DNA of 6,135 bases from an uncultured Prevotella sp. (GCA_934230115.1 CAKQEI010000096.1:1-6135); one strand, 5' to 3'; counted from the stretch's first letter, positions 1-5,927 are shown. Numbers and translations: made by a program. The notes: generated by a model not told the origin, from the letters alone.

Positions 1-31
1 TACTTTTTCTATAAAACGGAAAATGAACCAT
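1..31 (-). CDS. Possible 5' end of a next gene, cut by the window edge
   Basis: An ATG at 31-29 opens a frame that stays open for the ten codons left before the edge (MVHFPFYRKS). It is the only ATG on the minus strand between the promoter at 88-118 and the edge. The implied leader is about 50 nt and A/T-rich, like that of the five-gene cluster. No Shine-Dalgarno sequence is visible, which is normal for Bacteroidetes. The ten residues do not yet look like a signal peptide, and no family can be named. The main support is positional: a well-formed promoter faces this start. The true start could lie beyond the edge. Confidence 0.33.
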   Translation of the reverse strand, partial: MVHFPFYRKS

Positions 32-87
32 ATTAGTACTGATATATATAAATAATTTAGATCACTTACTTATAATTAAGTTTATGG

Positions 88-118
88 CAAAGTTATCAGA
101 TATTTACGACTTGTACAA
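88..118 (-). promoter_or_regulatory. Bacteroidetes-type promoter facing the left edge
   Basis: Read on the minus strand, TTG (118-116) is followed by a 20-nt spacer and TAACTTTG (95-88). This fits the known Bacteroidetes housekeeping consensus (TTTG or TTG near -33, TAnnTTTG near -7). Transcription would start near position 80 and run off the left edge, giving a leader of about 50 nt before the ATG at 31. The promoter at 5264-5294 has the same elements and the same spacer length. Confidence 0.7.
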
Positions 119-121
119 GTC
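108..121. promoter_or_regulatory. Perfect 14-bp palindrome over the -33 element
   Basis: GACTTGTACAAGTC is its own reverse complement. It covers the -33 TTG of the promoter at 88-118, which is where a dimeric regulator could compete with or contact RNA polymerase. In the other copy (5284-5297) the right half is kept, but three bases of the left half differ and the symmetry is lost. The CCATAATGG block just upstream (121-129) is conserved in both copies and is itself symmetric around its central base. No regulator can be assigned. Confidence 0.45.
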
Positions 122-138
122 CATAATGGTTCACAAAC

Positions 139-187
139 GAAAATAATAAATGTGGCATTCTCTGAAGGTACCGAGAATGCCACATTT
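139..187 (-). terminator. Intrinsic terminator ending the five-gene cluster
   Basis: A perfect 15-bp inverted repeat (148-162 with 173-187) encloses a 10-nt loop. On the minus strand the stem is followed by ATTATTTT. It begins 20 nt past the stop codon of the 498-aa gene at 207. The U-rich tail is made from the first bases of the repeat at 87-147, so the terminator and the next promoter module are directly joined. The symmetric stem might also stop plus-strand transcription, but no plus-strand gene is supported here. Confidence 0.85.
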
Positions 188-206
188 CTATATTAGAAAT
201 AAGGTG

Positions 207-1703
207 TTAGAAGTTGAATCTTAAGCCTGCAAAGACGCTCAGACCGTCGCGCTTGTAGCCTGTGGGCTTGAAGAAGAATCTATCTGCATCACCATGTAAT
301 GTAGAGTCATCCTTGTCGCCTATATTGTCAAGATTTATATTGACAGCGTATTCTGCACCTGCAACCAACTGGACGGGATAGAAGATGTTGACATTAAATT
401 TTGCACCTATAGGAATGCGCACTGCATTCGAGAGTACAGACTTTCCGTAGTCAGACGAGTGGTAGTCCTTTATGCCGTCGTTATATGTGGCATTGGGCGA
501 CTCATACTTGTTGGCGAAATAATTGCCCTCCCATTGTGCCATCACGTAAGGCATAAACTCAACGCAATGGGCAAACTCAAATCCTACACCATAACCCAAA
601 CCAACATTCATGATAAGCGGGCTCTTCACAACATCGCCTGTATTTGTGGCATAAAGACGTTTGCTGTTCTCATATGTTCCCATTCCTGCCTTTACCATAA
701 GATACTGAGATATGCCGGCTGTGCTCAGACTCAAACGCATGTCGAAGGTCAGACTGACATCATACGAGTGTTCCATGTATCCGCCAGTGATGCTCAGACT
801 GGTGTTTGAGCTTGCCTGATAGACAGCTACGTCACCTTTTTTATAAGAAGCCTGTCCTCCTGCAAAAGTGTAGAGGTTGGCAGTGCTGTCATTCACGTTG
901 CAAGCTCTTGTGGTGCTCACCTTCGACGAATACATCTTGCCGTTCTTTTCCTTTGTACGATAGATGGCCACCTTGTCACACGAATTCAGACCATTGACAT
1001 AGCCGATATTTATAGCGAAAGGATTTCTGCCTGTCACCTGTCCACGAATGGCGAAAGCTGGTACCTTCAGAGACATCTTTCTCTTGGTCTTGTTCTTAAG
1101 CACATATTCCTGGGTGTCTACGTCATAAGTCATCTTTGCCTTGTCGGAAGCAACTAATGAAACGGGCACGCTTATCTGGTTATACTTGCTCATATCGTCC
1201 CAGCAGTTGAATACCTGCTCAAGTACATCCTTGTCAATCTCAACCTTGTAGGCATTCCATATCTTCTTGCCTCCCACTGTGCTCACCAGGAAAATGTAGT
1301 TGTTCTCCAATATCGGGAGATAATCCTCCTTCAATATGTCATCCTTTGAAATCACGCCTATCGCCGCACGCTCGTCGTCCGACTTCAGTACATTTTGCAG
1401 TGCAAGGTCCTTCAGTCGTTCTTCTGAAAGCGATGTGCCATTATAGCAGAATAGATAGTCGAGTATCTGCTTACCTATTTTCTGGTCGTTGAGAATCTTG
1501 CATAGCTGCTTGCCACTGTATGCCGAACATGAAGCGGGTATCTCAACCTCCACCTTGCGGTATTTATTGCCATATGCCAGCAGATTATAATTGCCCGTGA
1601 TGCAGACAATATTGCTCTTTGAATCGTAGAAAGGCTTTTCCTTTGCTGAGATTGGAGCAGCAAGGAATCCAGCCAAAAGAGTCGCTAATATATATCTTTT
1701 CAT
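207..1703 (-). CDS. Exported protein with C-terminal outer-membrane beta-barrel-like region, last gene of the cluster
   Basis: This 498-aa protein has a Sec signal peptide (hydrophobic 4-17, probable cut after A20). Residues 25-185 form an alpha/beta region with five cysteines (34, 59, 68, 86, 167) and the stretch ILKEDYLPILENNYIFLV (123-140). Residues 218-297 (NIGYVNGLNSCDKVAIYR, later YKKGDVAVYQ) look like a small SH3-like domain of the FlgT-C/CsgG-associated kind, which is inference. From about 300 to the end, alternating amphipathic strands rich in Gly and aromatics finish with GLSVFAGLRFNF. The terminal Phe is typical of BAM-inserted outer-membrane proteins. The start is the ATG at 1703, 30 nt after the lipoprotein gene, with a weak AGGA upstream. 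The odd number of cysteines before the barrel is unusual for an envelope protein. No named family is recognised with certainty; the function is unknown, and an outer-membrane anchor or pore is the best guess. Confidence 0.9.
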   Translation of the reverse strand: MKRYILATLLAGFLAAPISAKEKPFYDSKSNIVCITGNYNLLAYGNKYRKVEVEIPASCSAYSGKQLCKILNDQKIGKQILDYLFCYNGTSLSEERLKDLALQNVLKSDDERAAIGVISKDDILKEDYLPILENNYIFLVSTVGGKKIWNAYKVEIDKDVLEQVFNCWDDMSKYNQISVPVSLVASDKAKMTYDVDTQEYVLKNKTKRKMSLKVPAFAIRGQVTGRNPFAINIGYVNGLNSCDKVAIYRTKEKNGKMYSSKVSTTRACNVNDSTANLYTFAGGQASYKKGDVAVYQASSNTSLSITGGYMEHSYDVSLTFDMRLSLSTAGISQYLMVKAGMGTYENSKRLYATNTGDVVKSPLIMNVGLGYGVGFEFAHCVEFMPYVMAQWEGNYFANKYESPNATYNDGIKDYHSSDYGKSVLSNAVRIPIGAKFNVNIFYPVQLVAGAEYAVNINLDNIGDKDDSTLHGDADRFFFKPTGYKRDGLSVFAGLRFNF

Positions 1704-1733
1704 TGTATCCTATTATAAAAATGCTGTTGATTG

Positions 1734-2699
1734 TTATTTTGTATGTACGGGGCGGATAGAGAACAAATCTCTGAAACCGCCAAGCTTAAACTCCTTGCTG
1801 TCGTAAAGATAGACATTGTATACTTCTCTGCCTGTCTGCTCCGACGTGTGATACCATGCACAAGGTAGCACGATACTCTTGCCAGAAGGTCCGGTCACGA
1901 CGTAGTAATTGTCATACTTTTTCCATTGGCACTTGTCGATAAGCTCTTGCCACTGTGCCTTAGTCGGCATGCTCCAGCCTTCGCCAAGAATGTAAGTAGC
2001 GACATCAAACTCAGCATTGCCAGCAATATCCATCGGGGCTTCCTTGGTTCCGAGATAATCCCACATGCCCAGTCCTCCCCAAGGATAACCGTCACCCACT
2101 GCAAAGAGATACTTGTGATTCTCATATTGGGTGTTGTTATATCTTACAATCGCGTTATCATGGGCACTTGTCTTGGTCATACAATAATTGTTGTATCTGT
2201 TGTATGCCGAATACAACGCCTTTATGTCCATCGATCTGAGATACTCCTCGTAGCTCATTGTCGTTGGATAAGTGTTGTTCTTATTATTAGTGAACGACGG
2301 CTTTTCCATAGGCTTGATGCCAAGCTCGTCCTCCAACTCCTGCAAGGTCTGCTCTAAAGTTTTGTGCTCAGTGACAGGGCTCACAGAGCCAAGGTTTGAA
2401 GAAGCCCACTTCACAGATAGTCCCAAGTCCACATAGCCATAATATCCTTCTATGCCACGACCTTCGGTCGTTTTCTTGTCTGTGTAGACTTCAGGGTCCA
2501 TGTTTTTATATTCGGGATGCTTATCGTCAGACTCGGTAAAGCCCTGAGGATAAGTCAAGGCATTGATTTCGTCAATTATTGCCTGACGGTCGGTAAAGAA
2601 ATTGTCACCCACGAAGATTTCATTGTCGTCACTGCTGCACGACGTGAATATCATTGCGCCTCCAAATATCATTGAGGCAAACAAGTATTTCTTGTTCAT
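1734..2699 (-). CDS. FISUMP-domain lipoprotein, probably surface exposed
   Basis: This 321-aa protein begins with a lipoprotein signal ending FTSC, which puts the lipidated cysteine at C21. The following SSDDNE resembles the acidic lipoprotein export signal that sends Bacteroidetes lipoproteins to the outer leaflet. The remainder matches the Fibrobacter succinogenes major paralogous (FISUMP) domain: YVDLGLSVKWASSNLG (89-104), a YPWGG element (205-209) in the position of the usual FAWGE, GEGWSMPTKAQWQELIDKC (239-257), GPSGKSIVLP (270-279) and a closing FSIRPV (313-318). About 95 residues lie between the first two motifs, more than in simple family members. The insertion is acidic at first and then rich in Tyr and Asn (NRYNNYC, VRYNNTQYENHKY). 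The domain is common in Prevotella and Bacteroides surface proteins and is thought to have a C-type-lectin-like or formylglycine-enzyme-like fold; its ligand is unknown. It lies 35 nt after the preceding gene and 30 nt before the next. Confidence 0.9.
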   Translation of the reverse strand: MNKKYLFASMIFGGAMIFTSCSSDDNEIFVGDNFFTDRQAIIDEINALTYPQGFTESDDKHPEYKNMDPEVYTDKKTTEGRGIEGYYGYVDLGLSVKWASSNLGSVSPVTEHKTLEQTLQELEDELGIKPMEKPSFTNNKNNTYPTTMSYEEYLRSMDIKALYSAYNRYNNYCMTKTSAHDNAIVRYNNTQYENHKYLFAVGDGYPWGGLGMWDYLGTKEAPMDIAGNAEFDVATYILGEGWSMPTKAQWQELIDKCQWKKYDNYYVVTGPSGKSIVLPCAWYHTSEQTGREVYNVYLYDSKEFKLGGFRDLFSIRPVHTK

Positions 2700-2734
2700 A
2701 ATAAGTGTTTATTGTTATGATTCTTATATGTTTC

Positions 2735-3694
2735 TTACCACCAATAATAGTGGTATACAACTTTAGGCTGGCTCTCCACGTATGCCTTTGCCACTGATGC
2801 TGCCGCACGTACTGTGGCAATCTGCACCTCCTTCTCGTCCTGTGCCTTCTGCTTCTCAAGCTGGAACTCACGGTCGCTTACAGCCTTGATGCGTGCCGCC
2901 ATCTCAGTCTGTAGGCTCTTAGCTTCAGCCTGCACCTTTGCAGATGGCATCTCAAGACTCTTAAGTATATTGCTTGCCGTTGCTGCTCCGCTTTCTGTTG
3001 GATTAGAACTCCATGCCGAGCGTGCCTGACGGACAATGTCAAGATTTTTCTTCTCGAGCGACGTGCTGCCATACTGTGCTATGAGCGACTGCGCTGTCTG
3101 AAAATCCTTGTTTCCCATCGGTATGGCAAAGAGCATGTTCATCGCCTCGTCATACTTTCCTGCTGCGGCAGAAGCCTTGGCGGTCTGGATGATGTTGGCA
3201 GCCATACGGTCATAATATTCCGTGATGCGCTGCTTTCCCTTTGCCACAGCCTCCTGCAATTGTGGCAAAGCAGGATTCAGCTTTCTCACGGCGGCAGCTA
3301 TGGCTTGGTCCTCAGAGTCGCCGATACCTTTCGCCTCGGTAGAAAAATTAGAATAGAGTGTGCCGTCAAGACCGTCACCTACGTATATGCCTATGCTTAC
3401 AAACACGGCATTCTTCTGCGGAACGGTCTGAGTCTGCTCGCTTCTCAACTTCTGTATGTGCCCCGTTATGATGAAACGGTTGTCGAAGCCCGAACCCGAC
3501 ATGCCATTAGCTGTGGCTATCTGATTGAGCTTAGTCTTTAGCATGGCGGTGGCTTTCGCTTCAAGACCGTCGTTCTCTGGCACTACTGGATTGAGACATA
3601 TCACTCCGATGTCTTTCGCCGATTGTGCCTTGACGGTTGTGGCAGTGCCGCAGAACAATGCAGCCAATGCCACCACTAAAATCCTTACCTTCAT
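2735..3694 (-). CDS. Periplasmic protein with CsgG/TolB-N-like front half, TPR-like middle and charged helical tail
   Basis: This 319-aa protein has a signal peptide probably cut after VKA at 23. Residues 28-140 read as strand, helix, strand (FIITGHI 74-80), strand (AVFVSIGIYVGD 96-107), a Gly/Ser turn (GIGDS 123-127) and a long helix. That order is seen in CsgG and TolB-N type envelope proteins; the match is by pattern only. Residues about 171-210 (AAAGKYDEAMNMLFAIP) look like a TPR helix pair. Residues 250-305 are a charged, Ala/Lys/Glu/Gln-rich helix that may form a coiled coil. The protein ends in KVVYHYYWW, a striking aromatic tail that could dock on a partner or the membrane. The start at 3694 is 23 nt past the stop of the DUF6175-like gene. 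The product is not a recognised named protein. Confidence 0.88.
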   Translation of the reverse strand: MKVRILVVALAALFCGTATTVKAQSAKDIGVICLNPVVPENDGLEAKATAMLKTKLNQIATANGMSGSGFDNRFIITGHIQKLRSEQTQTVPQKNAVFVSIGIYVGDGLDGTLYSNFSTEAKGIGDSEDQAIAAAVRKLNPALPQLQEAVAKGKQRITEYYDRMAANIIQTAKASAAAGKYDEAMNMLFAIPMGNKDFQTAQSLIAQYGSTSLEKKNLDIVRQARSAWSSNPTESGAATASNILKSLEMPSAKVQAEAKSLQTEMAARIKAVSDREFQLEKQKAQDEKEVQIATVRAAASVAKAYVESQPKVVYHYYWW

Positions 3695-3717
3695 GATAAT
3701 ATGTTATAACGTATTTT

Positions 3718-4683
3718 TTATTTTCCGCCAAGCACAACGTATGCCTTGCCGATACCTACTGGTACAGTGGCAACAGACACACCGAACTGAGAAAGGAAAG
3801 ATGTGATAGGCTTTATGAAGCCCTCCATATTGATGGCCTTAGGCTTTCCACCGAATTTGCCCTTGCCGAAAAGCGGGAAGCGAACCTGCTCATAAGACAT
3901 TCGGTTGCGGGTCTTGCCGTTCTGTGTGAATGAGCCATTCACGGTGTTCTCGTTCATCCAGTAGTCAATCACTTCGCTCAACTCACCGGTTTCGCCATTC
4001 AGAGTAACGTCCGACTCGAAGTTGAGAGGACAGTCGCTGGCAATCTTGAAGATAACCGAACCTTCGCGTCCATTGGCAATCAAATCATCGAAATGTCTCT
4101 GTATGCTTCCGGTAAAATTATCAATGAATCCTAATACAGACTCTTCGAGCAATGTTGAGATTGGTGCACCTGATGCCGAGCTGCGACCCGTCTCACCGCC
4201 TATCTGCTTGCTTGTAGCTGCGTCAATTGAGGTAACACGAAACTCCACCATATTGCGCGGACCATGAGCGGTGCGTGTGAAAGCTATATTAACAAGGATG
4301 TCAGCCTGAGCCACACGCGTAAGCTGATCGAGCTCGTCCTCCACAATCTCTCCGTCTGCCTTCGATGTAAGAGCCATATCCATCGCACCCTCGTTCTTAA
4401 GTTCGTCGAGCGCACTCTGCAAGTTCTTCAACGGATAGCCACGCTCCTGCATAATGCCACCCATCTTGGTGATGACATTAAGCACATCATCATTAAGAAG
4501 AGCCTTTTCATAATCAGGTGTCTTTGGGTCGTTACTCTTGACAAAACCATTGTTCACACACCAAGCTTTCTCAGGAATAACCATGATAATAGGTTTCATG
4601 GCCTTAGGTTGATTGGCTGTGGTCTGAGCAAAGGTTAATACGGAAAATAGGAAAGCCGCAAAAGACAAAACAATTCTTTTCAT
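3718..4683 (-). CDS. DUF6175-like exported protein
   Basis: This 321-aa protein has a signal peptide (hydrophobic 5-18, cut near TFA|QTT at 19-20). The mature start KPIIMVIPEKAWCVNNGF (30-47) and the overall layout fit the Bacteroidetes family I know as DUF6175; the assignment is from memory and moderately sure. Residues 55-105 hold helices that pair with a predicted strand. Residues 126-165 give two strands (ADILVNIAFTR, NMVEFRVTSIDA) followed by a turn and a long helix (178-204). This resembles CsgG/TolB-N domains and the front half of the next gene's product. The C-terminal part (208-315) has a predicted beta segment, a YEQVRFPLFGKGKFGGK loop (264-280) and a hydrophobic end. It has two cysteines in the mature part (42, 218). 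It sits 46 nt after the 164-aa gene and 23 nt before the 319-aa gene. Function unknown. Confidence 0.9.
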   Translation of the reverse strand: MKRIVLSFAAFLFSVLTFAQTTANQPKAMKPIIMVIPEKAWCVNNGFVKSNDPKTPDYEKALLNDDVLNVITKMGGIMQERGYPLKNLQSALDELKNEGAMDMALTSKADGEIVEDELDQLTRVAQADILVNIAFTRTAHGPRNMVEFRVTSIDAATSKQIGGETGRSSASGAPISTLLEESVLGFIDNFTGSIQRHFDDLIANGREGSVIFKIASDCPLNFESDVTLNGETGELSEVIDYWMNENTVNGSFTQNGKTRNRMSYEQVRFPLFGKGKFGGKPKAINMEGFIKPITSFLSQFGVSVATVPVGIGKAYVVLGGK

Positions 4684-4729
4684 TATCTATGATTTAATTT
4701 GAATTAATAATTACCTTTATAATATGGGA

Positions 4730-5224
4730 TTAAAAATAGCTATTGAGCTTCTTGATGATACCTTCATCCTCCAAAAGCTTACGAAGATTGTCATACATCA
4801 CAACAACAAAGATTCCGACTTTACGTCCTTTACCCGTCTTTACATTGTTTTCGCCAGTGGGATAACCAGTGTTGGCATTCTTCACATACTGAAGGAATTC
4901 GCCCTTCTTAAAAAAGGTATCAAAAAATTGCTTGTGCTCTTCGTAAACGCTCCTATCAGCAACAAGTGGTGGAATCTTACCTGCTATCTCGTTTCCTTCC
5001 ACCCCAGTAAAGATACAAGCTGCTACAGCATCCTGCATAGCCATGTCAATAGCCTTATCAGGAGAACCTGCAACGCCCCAAGCTTTTAAGAATTTTGTGC
5101 CCTGCTGGGCAACACGAACAATCTGTACCTCATAGCTATGCGCCATATCAAAAGGATAACTCTTGGCATTAAGCGAACTGAAAGCTATGATCATAAACAC
5201 AAATAAAAATGCGATTCTTTTCAT
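4730..5224 (-). CDS. Small periplasmic protein with LPP20/FlgT-N-like helix region, first gene of the cluster
   Basis: This 164-aa protein has a signal peptide (hydrophobic 4-17, cut near LNA|KS at 20). There is no lipobox, so it is predicted to be soluble and periplasmic. A strand-like YEVQIVRVAQQGTKFLKAWG (31-50) leads into SPDKAIDMAMQDAVAACIF (54-72). This type of helix, with regularly spaced Ala in a 'repeated A-x-x-x-A' run, is typical of LPP20 and FlgT N-terminal domains. The last third gives a strand (KVGIFVVVMYD, 135-145) and a charged helix (LRKLLEDEGIIKKL). The length and layout suggest one compact alpha/beta domain. Its ATG at 5224 lies about 33 nt past the predicted transcription start, so it is the promoter-proximal gene. 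The family match is inference; the existence of the gene is well supported by its signal peptide and operon position. Confidence 0.88.
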   Translation of the reverse strand: MKRIAFLFVFMIIAFSSLNAKSYPFDMAHSYEVQIVRVAQQGTKFLKAWGVAGSPDKAIDMAMQDAVAACIFTGVEGNEIAGKIPPLVADRSVYEEHKQFFDTFFKKGEFLQYVKNANTGYPTGENNVKTGKGRKVGIFVVVMYDNLRKLLEDEGIIKKLNSYF

Positions 5225-5262
5225 GTTATGTTTTATTAATTTTTATTATCATTAACTTTTGC

Positions 5263-5323
5263 GCAAAGTTATTAGATATATATGACCCATACAAGTCCAT
5301 AATGGTTCACAAATGAAAATTAT
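5263..5323 (-). repeat. Control-module repeat, copy B (direct repeat of 87-147)
   Basis: This is the partner of the copy at 87-147: same orientation, about 87% identity over 61 bp, and a 24-bp block without mismatches (5290-5313). This copy drives the five-gene cluster. Substitutions cluster at 5287-5289, inside what is a perfect palindrome in the other copy. The differences leave both promoter elements and their spacing intact, which suggests selection on the promoter rather than a very recent duplication. Confidence 0.85.
5264..5294 (-). promoter_or_regulatory. Promoter of the five-gene exported cluster
   Basis: On the minus strand, TTG (5294-5292) is followed by a 20-nt spacer and TAACTTTG (5271-5264), then CGC. 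This fits the Bacteroidetes sigma-ABfr consensus well. The predicted start near 5257 leaves an A/T-rich leader of about 33 nt before the ATG at 5224. No comparable promoter is visible in the four short gaps inside the cluster, which supports a single transcript. Confidence 0.72.
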
Positions 5324-5341
5324 ACGGACAAGGTAGTCCGT
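5316..5341 (-). terminator. Small hairpin joined to the control module, possible second terminator
   Basis: A perfect 6-bp GC-rich stem (ACGGAC 5324-5329 with GTCCGT 5336-5341) encloses a 6-nt loop. On the minus strand it is followed by ATAATTTT, taken from the repeat at 5263-5323. The arrangement copies that of 139-187: a hairpin, then the same U-rich edge of the module. It is weaker than the hairpin at 5351-5405 and may act as a back-up to insulate the cluster promoter. It could instead be part of an operator. Confidence 0.45.
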
Positions 5342-5350
5342 AGAAACAAC

Positions 5351-5405
5351 TATGGCGTTAAAGTAATCGTTTCGTCAAAATGAAACAGACTGCTTTAACG
5401 CCATA
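5351..5405 (-). terminator. Hairpin terminator after the methionine sulfoxide reductase gene
   Basis: A 13-bp perfect outer stem (5351-5363 with 5393-5405) continues into an internal bulge and a second 5-bp stem (GTTTC 5369-5373 with GAAAC 5382-5386) around an 8-nt loop. It lies 28 nt after the stop codon at 5434. The tail on the minus strand (GTTGTTTC) is only moderately U-rich, so termination may be incomplete. The smaller hairpin at 5324-5341 follows. Confidence 0.65.
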
Positions 5406-5433
5406 TTAAATAATGTGTATGTGTAGTTTTTCT

Positions 5434-5910
5434 TCATACCGTGGCAAGCCTTGCCATAAAGGGAGCTATGATTTCAGCTGCCTTTTCGAGATATTCTCTG
5501 TCCATGTCGTCGAATGTGGACAGTTCGGTGCTGTCAATGTCTATCTCACCTACTACTATGCCTTCTGAAAAGATAGGTACAACGACCTCTGATCTTGACA
5601 ACGACGAACATGCTATATGACCGGGAAACTCTTCCACATCCTCTACCACAATACTGCGGCCTTCCTTCCAAGCGGTGCCACAAACACCACGTACATGCTT
5701 TATCCTTGTACAGGCTGGAGTTCCCTGGAAAGGACCAAGAACCAACTCATTGCCATCGACAATATAGAAGCCTACCCAGAAATACTCCTTAGGGAAGACC
5801 ATCTTCATCACCGCAGCACAATTCGACAACACACTTATGGCTTTGTCTTCTGCATTTGCAAACACCTCTATCTGTGACAGAAGTTCACGATATTTTAACT
5901 GTTTATCCAT
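5434..5910 (-). CDS. msrC: Free methionine-(R)-sulfoxide reductase (fRMsr, GAF fold)
   Basis: This 158-aa cytosolic enzyme reduces free methionine-(R)-sulfoxide to methionine, with electrons from thioredoxin. It consists of one GAF domain. The family cysteines are all present: C67 (GTPACTRI), C77 (GVCGTA) and C101 (PGHIACSS). Their spacing of 10 and 24 residues equals that of C84, C94 and C118 in E. coli YebR/MsrC. Also typical are WVGFYI, the DVEEFPGHIAC stretch, SEVVVPI and GEIDIDS. I chose the ATG at 5910. An in-frame GTG at 5928 would add six residues (MENSYK), but it is touched by the -7-like element at 5928-5935 and precedes the usual family start. The gene stands alone between the rRNA terminator and its own hairpin. 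Confidence 0.93.
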   Translation of the reverse strand: MDKQLKYRELLSQIEVFANAEDKAISVLSNCAAVMKMVFPKEYFWVGFYIVDGNELVLGPFQGTPACTRIKHVRGVCGTAWKEGRSIVVEDVEEFPGHIACSSLSRSEVVVPIFSEGIVVGEIDIDSTELSTFDDMDREYLEKAAEIIAPFMARLATV

Positions 5911-5927
5911 TTTATAAGAGTTTTCCA

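Larger units (their letters stand above)
87..147 (-). repeat. Control-module repeat, copy A (direct repeat of 5263-5323)
   Basis: About 61 bp here match 5263-5323 in the same orientation with roughly eight mismatches. The match includes a 24-bp block without mismatches (114-137 against 5290-5313). Weaker similarity continues into the leader, down to about position 66. The copy holds a -7 and a -33 element, a palindrome, and an upstream part containing CCATAATGG. It starts exactly where the terminator hairpin at 148-187 ends. It has no terminal inverted repeats or transposase, so it reads as a duplicated or co-selected promoter/operator rather than an insertion sequence. Confidence 0.85.

Noticed and set aside
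459..997. Plus-strand open frames of 116 and 63 codons
   Set aside because: They lie opposite the well-supported 498-aa gene, have no signal, promoter or family-like sequence, and are rich in Cys/His/Arg as expected of antisense frames.
1926..2357. Plus-strand open frame of 143 codons
   Set aside because: It is entirely antisense to the FISUMP lipoprotein, whose family motifs fix the coding strand. No promoter or recognisable domain.
2629..2871. Minus-strand open frame bridging the lipoprotein and 319-aa genes
   Set aside because: It overlaps the ends of two real genes in another frame and reads as Arg/His-rich low-quality sequence.
3635..3655. Lipoprotein signal in the 319-aa protein (C15 in ALFCG)
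   Set aside because: The residue before the cysteine is Phe, not Gly/Ala/Ser, and a normal signal peptidase I site (VKA) follows at 23.
4022..5089. Plus-strand open frames of 81, 124 and 121 codons
   Set aside because: They are antisense to the DUF6175-like and 164-aa genes, which have signal peptides and operon spacing. The frames lack domains and promoters.
87..5323. Composite transposon or genomic island bounded by the two direct repeats
   Set aside because: The repeats are promoter-bearing, have no terminal inverted repeats, and no transposase or integrase lies between them. The genes show no obvious base-composition break.
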